This document shows, in pieces, positions 27,997-37,487 of a DNA stretch of 64,000 nt; the stretch's first letter is position 1; each line of letters starts with the position of its first letter. Origin of the DNA: Cristatella mucedo (Eukaryota; Bryozoa; Phylactolaemata; Cristatellidae); contig WPIO01000072.1 of NCBI GenBank assembly GCA_009760855.2, forward strand, positions 100,001-164,000. The letters are read 5' to 3'. A program made the translations under genes and the position numbers. The notes below the pieces were generated by a model that ran no database searches, was not told the origin of the DNA, and saw nothing but the letters and a program-made list of their open reading frames with translations.

Positions 27997-29764
27997 CATT
28001 TGATATAGCGCCCTCAGATAACTCAATCTCTTTCTAGGTACTTTTCATTTGCTGCAAAGGAATCACGATCGAATGGCTAGTGGCATCATGCTCGATAAAC
28101 AACAAGAATAACATGGTTAGGGGTGACATGCACAAGGTAAGCATGCACACAGTGTCACGCGTAAGCAAATAAAAGATGAATCACATAGAGACCCATTAAA
28201 TCTTGTCACAAATAGATATGTTTTTAGTTTCTTTTTAAATGTGGACAAGTCAGGAGATGTCGAGACACAAGTTGGGAGTGAGTTCCAGGCTTTGGGAGCA
28301 TACGAACTAAGGCTCGGTATCCAAAAGATTTGCGATGTGTATGAGGTGTGGGTAAACAGTTAGATTCCGTAAAGCGGGTGGCACGATGCTTAGTTTCATG
28401 GGGGAGTAGATATGATAGGCAGGCTGAGCCAAAAAATGAAGGGACCTAAAAGTAAGTGACAAAACCTGCATCGATGAATCGATGCACCCTGCCGGCCACA
28501 CAGTTAAGAGCTGCCTGCCGGCTCTGCCAGCAGCCAAGCAACAGCTGAAAAGCATCATTTATAGAGCAGGCAGAAGAGCCATAGCGGCTAACTCTTCATT
28601 TGCAGTGGGCAATACAGGATTTCCTGCTGAAGGACTCGAACCGACCACCTGGGTCATGAAGTGCGAGCAACTTACCCCTAGAGGAGAGAGATGAGAGAGA
28701 GAGAGAGAGAGAGAGAGGAAGTCTACAACCGAGCTGTCTTTTTTGTGGCTGAACATACCAGCCCCTCGTCTGCCTCTTTACTGCTGTTGCTTGCATCTAA
28801 TGATTGTACAAGTTACCCTTGCTCTCATTGAGCGCTAACGCTGGAGTCGGTGCAGCTTGCCAGACGAAATCTCCTTGCATCGATGGTCAGCCGATAGCAC
28901 AAGCTTCACACCCGGGGAGATAGCTTCTGATAATGCAGTGTCCCACCCCTGCAAATGTAGTCGCTAATCATTGAATTAGAAGAGAGGGCTTGGTTCTGAC
29001 AAAGCACGCGGGTATGAGACACACCAGATAAAAGCGCACGTGATAAGCCAAGCTACCGTTCCTTCCCAGATACCCAATTCTCAATTCGGTGCCTCACCTC
29101 TTGCTCGGGTGAGCTTAGCATTTAAAAAAGCACTATAAACCACACTCTCTCCATCCTGAAAAACTAACTATACGCCTACACCTAGTAACCCAGGCCGATA
29201 TGTCGACCCTCACAAAGACTTCTATTAGGGACAGCACCTGCTTATGGCACCTCATGCTCTTCCCAACAAAACATCTTCATTGACAAGCACTAGATATGCT
29301 AAATGAACAGCTTCCTCAATTAAAAATCAAAATATCATACTGTGAATTCAAGTGGTATCAAATTAAAACAAAACAAAATTAAAATATACACTGTATGGCC
29401 TAATTAGAAGCACGTGGACCACTTGAGCCAACATCGTAGCTGGAATGAACCGGATCTAAACTGGCTGCCGATAGTGCACGAAATAGTATGCACGACCACT
29501 CAAGATATCGAATGCAGATTGTCACATAAAATCGCCCAAGATTGCAAATAGCACGACACTTAAGACGCGCTGATGAATTGATAAAAATATCGCAAGCGCA
29601 GAGCTTAATCGCAACCCTTCCCCTCCCCTGAGTTACATAAGCTTGCCAGACTACCAAAATACTAGGGAGGTACTGAAGATACTACCCAAACTGTTCATCT
29701 TCTCACTTCAATTACGAGCTCGTTCACAAAGAAGTGAACTCGTCTCTGGTCTTACCTCTACCAT
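23305..29764 (-). CDS. PRDX5: Peroxiredoxin-5, copy 1 (short, non-mitochondrial form)
   Basis: Thiol peroxidase reducing H2O2, alkyl hydroperoxides and peroxynitrite through an atypical 2-Cys cycle. Exons on the - strand: 29764-29756 (ATG GTA GAG), 27937-27800, 24765-24595, 24448-24393 and 23419-23305 with TAG. They total 489 nt, 162 aa, the same length as mature human PRDX5. The peroxidatic site PGAFTPGC gives Thr44 and Cys47; the resolving Cys149 is in GLTCSLAPN; a conserved Arg follows GNV (LGNVRSKR). The start ATG has A at -3 and G at +4. The upstream presequence ATG used by copy 2 is GTG here, and the reading frame before this Met holds a TAG. An earlier ATG (29845-29847) opens a frame that stops before the donor. 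Intron 2 carries a nested LINE; intron 1 carries a LINE and a SINE. The C-terminus LTSA is not an obvious PTS1, so cytosol is the default inference. Confidence 0.92.
23790..23970 (+). repeat. SINE1 copy, well preserved
   Basis: Representative copy: GTGAGCCGTGATGGCACACT, a hairpin CACGACCTC...GAGGTCGTG, box B GGGTTCGATTCCTG, then the body GGGCGATTCTTTATCGCCAC, AGCCGTAAAGGCTCTTCTG and AGAGGCTGTTTAATCAGCTA with a T-rich tail. The matching position in the duplicate (about 43797) is empty, so it inserted after the duplication. Confidence 0.9.
25141..27112 (+). mobile_element. LINE family A with a family B insert, in PRDX5 copy 1 intron 2
   Basis: Family-A RT runs from [17 protein letters not shown] through [14 protein letters not shown]. 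It is then interrupted at about 25630-26060 by a family-B 3' end and resumes with [17 protein letters not shown] to the 3' UTR GAGATGCATTACATTACA. Stops break the ORF. The duplicate has uninterrupted sequence at the same place (about 46019). Confidence 0.88.
25630..26060 (+). mobile_element. LINE family B 3' end nested in family A
   Basis: Encodes [20 protein letters not shown], followed by the family-B UTR, stem-loop and ATTATTATT tail. It splits the family-A codons between GIEYH and FYADD. Confidence 0.88.
27180..27245. repeat. CT-rich tract after GGCACAGCTACC
   Basis: Degenerate (CT)n followed by a short GCTA repeat. The paralogous tract in copy 2 (46641-46744) is much longer and pure. 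Confidence 0.8.
27963..28468 (-). mobile_element. LINE family B 3' end in PRDX5 copy 1 intron 1
   Basis: Begins with (TAA)n and the stem-loop, then the reverse UTR and a broken ORF end (GGAGTGAGTTCCAGGCTTTG). The duplicate reads straight through CATGCATCGATGCATCC, so the target was close to TGCA. Confidence 0.88.
28553..28690 (-). repeat. SINE1 partial copy
   Basis: Reverse: AGCAGGCAGAAGAGCC, GTGGGCAATACAGG, GGACTCGAACCGACCACCT; followed by a (GA)n run to about 28717. Confidence 0.7.
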
Positions 29765-29860
29765 TCTGGGGCTGAGCAAGAAGCGAGCGGCCTAAGGTAC
29801 AGAACCGGGCGGAGAAGTACAACCAATGGCGCCACAACTTCCTGCATGCCCTCACTAGTA

Positions 29861-30293
29861 GTTAACGCCAGCCTATCACAACCCCCGTATAGCGACGTGG
29901 GCGTGCTACCGTTCGTCTCACAATCCACTCCCCTCAACCTAATGCTTTCGTGCTCAGCCTATTCAGCCCGCTCTGTCATCGATGCTAGAACCCCCTCGTC
30001 ACAAACGCGAAAAGGTGACACAAACAAAACTCGGGAGATAAACACTAGCAGACACACAGACGCAGGGACAGACGGGCGGAGATGGAGACGAGACGGCGCA
30101 GACGGAGACAGGCGGAGACAGGAGACGGACAACCGAGAGATGGACGGCCGAGAGACAGACAGCCGAGAGACAGACAGCCGGGAGAGAGAGGGAGAAAGAG
30201 AGAGGGAGGGAGAGAGAGAGAGAGAGAATCGCCTACGACTGCAGTACACTACCCTCGACCGAATGTCACTTAAGTTCCGATTAGCTATTATGT
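29861..30293. other. Sequence upstream of PRDX5 copy 1
   Basis: Past the right edge of the duplication. 30060-30225 is a degenerate purine-rich repeat built on GACAGACxGxCxGAGA. No gene was seen; the promoter of PRDX5 copy 1 should lie at the left of this stretch. Confidence 0.5.
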
Positions 30294-31930
30294 AATGTAA
30301 TGTAATGTAATGTAATGTAATGTAATGTATCTCCGTCTGTAACTCCACAAAGTCATAAAGACCATGTGGGTGTTACGCAGGAGAATTTTGTATAGCGCAC
30401 TCACAGCCTAAGCGGCTTTCGGTACGCATTCGGTACCCAACAGACTTCGTCTCACGCAACAAAGAGAAAGTGGGAAGCATAGCAGAGTCAGGAGAGCAGT
30501 TGAGGTAGTGAGTAGCATGGAAGTAGCAGCTCAGGACTGCTGAAAAGGATGAGCCAAAGTTGGCAGTAGGAGAGTAGTTGTCGTTGCGTAAGAATTGTGG
30601 AAGCGAGTTCCACAGTCTAGGACCTGCAGAGCTAAAGCTTCTGTCGCCAACTGTCTTTAAGCGGAGGAATGGGACAGCTAATTTATTGTCCACACAGGAC
30701 CTGAGGGTGCGAACAGGCTGAAACTGATGCAGCAGTTCAGCTAGGTATGAAGGAGCCAAGCCGTAGCGGGCCTTGTGGGTCAGCGTAAGAACTTTGCTCT
30801 GTATCCTTTGTTCAACCGGCAACCATCCTAGCTCTTTCAGCAAAGGAGGCACGTGCTCAAACCGCTGGGACTTGAAGACCAGCCTTGCAGCCATATTTAT
30901 TGTCCGCTGTAGTGGCATAATAGCTTTCTTTGGCAGCCCAGCCAAAAGGGAATTACAATAATCAAGCCGAGACAGAACTAGAGAGCTAGTTAAATTTTTT
31001 ACAAGCCACTGTGGGAGACAGCTCCTAATCTTGGATAGGGATCGGATGTGATGGCTAGCTGTAGAGGCAGTCTTCTGAATGAAGCTTTTGAAATTGAGGC
31101 AGCTTTCGAACACGACACCTAAATTTCGAGCACGTGGTGATGGTCGCACAATAGCATCACCTATTAGAACGGCAAAGCCTTTTAATCCAGCCACACGCTT
31201 AGGGTGTCCTATGAGCAGCAGTTCGGTTTTATCATCATTTAATTTCAGGAAGTTTTCCGACATCCAGGATCGAATATCGGCAAGGCAAGCATTCAGTTTC
31301 TCAGTTGCTGCAGCAGATTCCGACGGTTTGAATGACAGATACAACTGAGTATCGTCAGCATAGAAGTGATATCCTAACCCATGGGCCTTAATCACTTTAC
31401 CCAGAGGTTGTGCATAAATGGAGAACAGCAAGGGACCAAGTACAGACCCTTGAGGGACTCCACAGGTGACCCTTCTCGTGTGTGAGACCTGACCCCCACA
31501 CGACACGGATTGAACACGATCTGACAAGTACGATTTGAACCACGCCAGTGCCTCGTCTGCCAGACCGATCGTTGTCCTCAATCGTTCAAGCAGAACCTCG
31601 TGATCAATGGTGTCGAAGGCAGCAGACAGCTCTAGCAGAGCTAGGGCATTGACATTCCCGTCATCGTTGTCACGTAGAATGTCATTGTTAACACAGAGGA
31701 GAGCAGTTTCAGTAGAGTGCTGCCTCTTGAACCCTGATTGAAAGGTGTCTGACATTCCATTATTTGCAATATGTTCAACCAGCTGCTTAGCAACAATTTT
31801 TTCAAGAATCTTTGATAAGAACGGAAGAAGGGAAACTGGACGATAGTTTTCTAGATAGTTTTTGAAATCTGTTTGTGATGCATGTCTTCTTGATCTGCAT
31901 TCTGACTCGCCCGGCAACCTCGATAGCTAT
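30294..31930 (-). mobile_element. LINE family A, best-preserved RT ORF (514 codons)
   Basis: The longest intact frame in the window (30373-31917). It is an L2/CR1-like non-LTR retrotransposon, 5'-truncated so that no endonuclease domain is present. RT blocks are NYRPVSLLPF (24-33), LSAAFDTIDH (97-106, catalytic Asp102), GVPQGSVLGP (153-162) and [11 protein letters not shown] (from 185). The thumb follows ([17 protein letters not shown]), then [27 protein letters not shown] and [20 protein letters not shown], ending [10 protein letters not shown]. The 3' end is a (TAATG)n run at 30294-30328. The first ~20 codons appear to come from an inverted piece of the same element. Relatively young by its open frame, but not complete. 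Confidence 0.92.
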
Positions 31931-32844
31931 TAGGCCTTGCATTCCTTTTGTCAGTTAAATTATATCATGCAGCATGATCCGTCGCTCTTCTTTGGCTCTC
32001 GGTGCATCCAACTGGGCTGCGAAACCACCGCACAGCATCGGTAGTGTGTTATAACAATTGGATACCCACAGTAGAGCCTCCGTCCCATCTGCCCACCCAG
32101 ATAGAACAAAGCGAAAAAGTATTGTGACAAAGACTTTATTCTAAAGTGAGAGAAAACTCATCGAGACGGCTCAGAGCCCGAACTCCCGAGCCTTCATCAA
32201 AAATCCTGCGCTATTGTCATGCTGCTAATACTCGCGCCCGAGCCCCTCTGTGGCACACCCAGCCAGTAAACCACCGAGGTGAGTTGCCCCCCCCCCGACA
32301 AAAACACACAGCCGACGAGCGGCCAAGCTTACGCAACCCACAGCCACGGTATGTAACTACAGACATACGAATGGCATGGAAAATTGAACCTCTTATTAAG
32401 TACCTTAGAAGTAATAGAATCGTGAGGTTCGATAGTCTGTCCACGGCTGGCATATCGCTCGCGTACGTTTGCTTAGGGCAACCCATAGATTAGCCGGATA
32501 CGAGCCCTTGCCTTGGTGGATTTAGCTAGGCCATCAAGAGAAACCTGTAGCCCGGATCTAGCCAAGTAAAACCCGGAAAGGTGACCCATCAGTCAACTGG
32601 GAGCGGAGACAGGTATGATATTAAGACCGGTAAGCAGGTGAAATAATGCCCACTAGTTCTTTAATACGCTACGTTAGCTAAGGCACGAGGCTGGGAGGCA
32701 GGCGAAAGAATGCCACCAGCCGAGGGTTTAGAGCGAATTAACAAGATGAATAGACCTTAGAATGGACACCAAGAGCTACGTCAGAGAGAATAACAACTAC
32801 GCCTCAGGAGTTCAGGTGAGAGATAAAAGAAAGACCACTGATAA
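31931..32844. other. Intergenic stretch with nothing recognised
   Basis: No exon, transposon or RNA signature was identified; a C-run lies at about 32288. The open frames present lack recognisable motifs. Confidence 0.4.
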
Positions 32845-32930
32845 TAAAAATAATAATAGTACTTGATAAAGCGCCACCAGAGAACTCAACCTCTTTCTAG
32901 GTGCTTTACATTTGCTGCAAAGGATAAGAA
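32845..32930 (-). repeat. LINE family B 3' tail fragment
   Basis: (TAA)n-like run, CTTGATAAAGCGCC, AGAACTCAACCTC and GCTTTACATTTGCTGCAAAGG in reverse. Confidence 0.8.
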
Positions 32931-32959
32931 AGAGTTCATGGCTGCAGTTTCAGTAGCCC

Positions 32960-35445
32960 AAGCGAAAGAATACGCATCGTGATCACGCATTTAATCTCGA
33001 GATCACTAAGGACGTTTGCCCCATTGACCTTGTGGCGTGCCCGCTGACCCTCTCTTATCAATGTTCGGTCTCGTTTACTGTTCCTGCTCCCTTGTACGTT
33101 CAGGGTAAATTCATATGTCAAACTTTTCCAGCGACTTAACTTAAAAAGCATTGACAGACACATTTTTGAAATATGTTTGTGATGCAGGTCTTCTTCATCT
33201 GTACCCAGACTCGACCGACAGCCTCGATACCCTCACTGATGCAGTGAACATGACACTTAGGAGTGCTCTTGACAAGCATGCTCCCATTAATTCCATCCGT
33301 GTACAGAGTCGCGGAGACTCCTTTCAATTTACAAAAACTTCAAAAGGTTCGCCGTGTTAAGCGAAGGCTTGAACGTCGTTTTAAGAATTCGGGGTCTGAT
33401 GCAGATCTAGTCAATTTCAAAGGTTTCCTTCGAGTTTTCACCCGGAAGCTTAAAAAGGCCAGGGCTTCCTTTCTTCAGTCGGAAACTGAAGTCCTGCCAG
33501 TCACACCCAAAACAGATATATAAGACGGTAAACAATTTACTGGCCATTGCTGAGAGGTCTGACTCCCAGATATTAACGGCTCAGCCAAAAAGTTTTCAAC
33601 CTTCTTTGCGGGAAAATTGTGCACATTCGTGCCTCCATAAACCCCCTCCGGGTAAAGAGATTGTGGAATCGCAACCTATGACCTTCCTTAAAAGGTCTTC
33701 CGAGGTTTCTGCATGCGATGCGGCTACCTTAATAAGGTCTAGTAAAAAGACTTTATCTCCTGAAGACCCTATACGATTATCTCTGTGGTCTTCACTGGCA
33801 GACCAACTTAGCCATAACCGAGATGATTTTTAATGCTTCTTTGGAAAACGGGGCTGTACCCTAGTCCATCAGATCGGCAATCGTTAGACCCATACTTAAA
33901 AAGCCTGGATTAGACACAGAGGTCCTTGCAAATTATCGCCCAGTTTCCATTCTTCTTTTCTTGTCAAAGATTCTTGAAACCTTGTCGCTAAGCAGCCGAT
34001 AGCACATATTGAAAAAAATGTCAGAAACATTTCAATCGGGATTCAAGAGGCAGCACTCCATTGAAACTGCTCTCCGTCGTGTTAACAATGACATTCTATG
34101 CAGCAACGATGACGGGAATGTCACTGCCCTGGCTCTCTGCTAGATCTATCAGATGCCTTCGATACCATTGATTACGATGTCCTACTTGAACGATCAAGAA
34201 CAACGATCAGTCTGGCAGACGAGGCACTGGCATGGTTTAAATCGTACTCGTTCGATCGTGTTCAATTCTTGTCGTGCGGAGGTCAGGCTTCACCCATGAG
34301 ACCGGTCACCTGTGGAGTCCTTCAATGGTCAGTCCCTTGCTGTTCTCCATTTATACTCAACCTTTGGGAAAAGAGATTAAGGCCCATGGAATAGGATATC
34401 ACTTTTATGCTGATTATATCTATCTGTCATTTAAACCGTCGGTATCTGCTGCAGCAACTGATAAATTGAATGCTTGCCTTGCCGAAATTAGATCATGCAC
34501 GTCGGAAAATTTCTTGAAACTAAATGACGATAAAATTGAACTGCTGCTCATAGGACACCCTAAGCGAGTGGAAAGATTACAAGGCTTTGCTCTTGTAATA
34601 GGTGATGCTGTCATGCGACCATTTCCACGTGCTCGCAACTTAGGTGTCGTTTTCGACAGCTGCCTCAATTTTAAAAGCTTCATTCAGAAGACTGTTTCTA
34701 CAGCTAGCCACCACGTCCGACCCCTATCTAAGATAAGGAGCTGTCTTCCAAGGTGGCTTGCATAAAATTTAACTAGCTCCTTAGTTCTGTCTCGGCTTGA
34801 TTCTTATAATTCCATTTTGGTTGGGCTACCGAAAAAAGCAACTAGGCCACTGCAAATGGCTACGAATATGGCTGCAAGGCTAGTTTTCAAGTCCCAGAGA
34901 TTTGACCACATGTCTCCTTTGCTAAAAGAGCTAGGATGGCTGCCGGTTGATCAGCGGACACAGAGCAAAGTTCTTACGCTGATCCACAAAGCTCGCCATG
35001 GATTGGCTCCTCCATACCTAGCTGAACTACTGCATCAGTTTCAGCCTGTTCGCACCCTTAGGTGTGTGGACAATAAATGAGCTGTCCCATTTCTCCGCTT
35101 AAAGACAGTTGGCGACAGAAGCTTTAGCTCTGCAGGTCCTGGACTGTGGAACTCGCGCCCACAATTCCTACGAAACAATAACTACTCTCCTGCTGCCAAC
35201 TATGACTCTTCCTTTCCAGCAATCCTGAGCTGCTACTTCCATGCTACTCACTACCTCAACTGCTCTCCTGACTCTGCTATGCTTCCCACTTTCTCTTTTT
35301 TTCGCGAGTGGAAGTCTGTTGGCTACTGAATGCGTACCGAAAGCTGCTTAGGCTGTGAGTTCGCTATACAAAGCTCTCCTGCCTAACACCCACGTAGTCT
35401 TTGTGGCATTGTGGAGTTACAGACGGATACTTTACATTACATTGA
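32960..35445 (+). mobile_element. LINE family A, longest but decayed copy
   Basis: Extends further 5' than the other copies. It keeps the region after the endonuclease domain (RSALDKHAPINSIRVQSR, then a basic linker VKRRLERRFKNSGSD). RT pieces follow over several frames ([36 protein letters not shown]). YADD has decayed to ADY. It ends with the family-A 3' UTR and ACATTACATTGAG. Frameshifts and stops make it non-functional. Confidence 0.85.
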
Positions 35446-36149
35446 GATCGAGTACGGACCTACAGCGACAAACAGCTAATTGTAGCTTTGTGCAGTTTCG
35501 TCCCAGCGGCTACTTCGTTAGTCACTCGCATCTTGCTTTGCTGTAGCAGTTCGCCTTCTGGGTCGGAACCATCCCTAGCGATTACAGGCATACGGGAGAG
35601 TTGCTGTACGTGGGCTTCGGGAGTTCGTGTGGTTTAGTCCAGTTGGGCCGGTGGGCGCTGCCCTGCTGGGTAAAGCACCTGCACCAGCCGGCGCTTTACC
35701 ACTACTAACCGGACCACGATAAACTGTCGTTTCGGCACCCAGTTGTGGCCGCCTATGTTTTAACCGCACTACAGGGCAGCATTATACAGGCTACCGGCCG
35801 AGCACCGGAGGGAGTGGGTGTTGGGACTGGCTGGTGCTTTCACGCTTACGCATTTGAAGTGGCAGTAGAAGCATCCATCTACGAAGCCGATATTGTTTGT
35901 GTTTGATGTTTCAGTAATTAACGGTCGTCAGCGCGATCGTCGCGCCGATCGTCAGCTGAGCCTCCTGCTCTGCCGCTAGTACATCCGCGGTAGAGGGCAA
36001 CTGAAGCCGGAGTTTGACATACGTAGCAATTACATAGCCAGTAGCTTCTAACTCTGGCCAGCCAAAGCAAAGCATGACTATTTTCTGTACGATACGATCG
36101 TTCTGATCCGGTCACGTATTATACAGCATACATGTGCACACAATGCTAA

Positions 36150-36306
36150 TTGATTTAACAGCCTCTTTTTTATAGCGGCAGGAGAACCTTAAAGGCCCTC
36201 ACGACCGCTTCCAGCGGCAATAAAAGATCACCCACCGCAGGATTCGAACCCACGAGCTCGAGGTCTTGAAGAATAACCACCTAACTTAGTGTGTCGTCGC
36301 GGTTCA
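36150..36306 (-). repeat. SINE1 copy
   Basis: Reverse: TTAACAGCCTCTTTTT, GGATTCGAACCCACGAGCTC. Absent at the matching site near 49830. Forms an inverted pair with the copy at 36362. Confidence 0.85.
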
Positions 36307-36361
36307 CCACACTGTTCAATCATAATCCTTGAAAAATCATCTCCATTTCTCTCGATTTTCT

Positions 36362-36520
36362 CGCACACTATGTAAGGGGGTTGCTTTCATGACCTCGGTC
36401 CCGAGGTCGTGGGTTCGATTCCTGTGGTGGGCGACCCTTTATCGCCACTGCAAGCGGTGGTGATAGCCGTAAAGGCTCTTCTGTCGCTATACAAAAAGAG
36501 GCTGTTTAAGCAGCTAGGAT
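36362..36520 (+). repeat. SINE1 copy
   Basis: CACTATGTAAGGGGGTTGC, a near-perfect hairpin ATGACCTCGG/CCGAGGTCGT, GGGTTCGATTCCTG, GAGGCTGTTTAAGCAGCTAG. Absent at the matching site near 49890. Confidence 0.9.
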
Positions 36521-36529
36521 TTTTTTTGT

Positions 36530-36780
36530 TTATTCAAACTACACAACCTGGCGCTAGTGGAGCGTCGGGACGTCAGACTACTCTTTCGGGAGCAGGTCGC
36601 CTCGTCGATATGCAGGTTCACACGAAGACATCGATGCGGTCAAATTCAAATGGGTCTGGCTCGTCCTAATAGTCAACCAGCCTGCCGACGTCGTGGCCCT
36701 CTTTGCCGAGACTCGGCAGCCACTTGGCGATCGTGTCGAAGCAGGCGTAGCTCGGGCGGCTCGAGCTACTTCCTGACTTA
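36530..36780 (-). pseudogene. Broken copy of an unidentified gene fragment (pair of 49925-50083)
   Basis: Reverse strand: SYACFDTIAKWLPSLGKEG, then VGRLVDY, a TAG, DEPDPFEFDRIDV, then a frameshift and a decayed version of the C-terminal segment seen intact at 49925-50083. Nucleotide similarity to 49890-50060 is clear (TTATTCAAACTACAC, TCGTCGATATGCAGG, TCTGGCTCGTCCT). The family is not recognised. Confidence 0.5.
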
Positions 36781-36997
36781 AGCTCTTAAGCTATTGGACT
36801 CCAATAGATTTGGATTAAGAGTTGTCTGAAAATTTATATTTGACATGTTCAGTTGATTTGAAGGCTGTATTATACAACTCGGTACTATACAGATTCTATA
36901 CTTACCAAACAATAGCCGAGGCGCGTGGAGTTGGGTTCTGGCTGCTGCCAATCGAAGCGAAACCTGCCCAGCCCCCCCCCCGCCAAAATGCAGCCTC

Positions 36998-37487
36998 GAG
37001 TAATGTAATGTATCTCCGTCTGTAACTCCACAAAGTCATAAAGACCATGTGGGTGTTACGCAGGAGAGTTTTGCATAGCGCACTCACAGCCTACGCGGCT
37101 TTCGGTACGCATTCGGTACATAACAGACTTCGTCTCACGCAACAAAGAGAAAGTGGGAAGCATAGCAGAGTTAGGAGAGCAGTTGAGGTAGTGAGTAGCA
37201 TGGAAGTAGCAGCTCAAGACCGCTGAAAAGGATGTGCCATAGTCGGCAGTTGGAGAGTAGTTGTCGTTTCGTAAGAATTGTGGAAGCGAGTTCCACAGTC
37301 TAGGACCTGCAGAGCTAAAGCTTCTGTCGCCAACTGTCTTTAAGCGGAGGAATGGGACAGCTAATTTATTGTCCACACAGGACCTGAGGGTGCGAACAGG
37401 CTGAAACTGATGCAGCAGTTCAGCTAGGTACGAAGGAGCAAAACTATGGCGGGCCTTGTGGGTCAGCGTAAGAACTTTGCTCTGTAT
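36998..37487 (-). mobile_element. LINE family A 3' fragment
   Basis: Reverse: AATGTAATGTATCTCCG tail, then [36 protein letters not shown], up to SKVLTLTHKARHSFAPSY. Confidence 0.88.
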
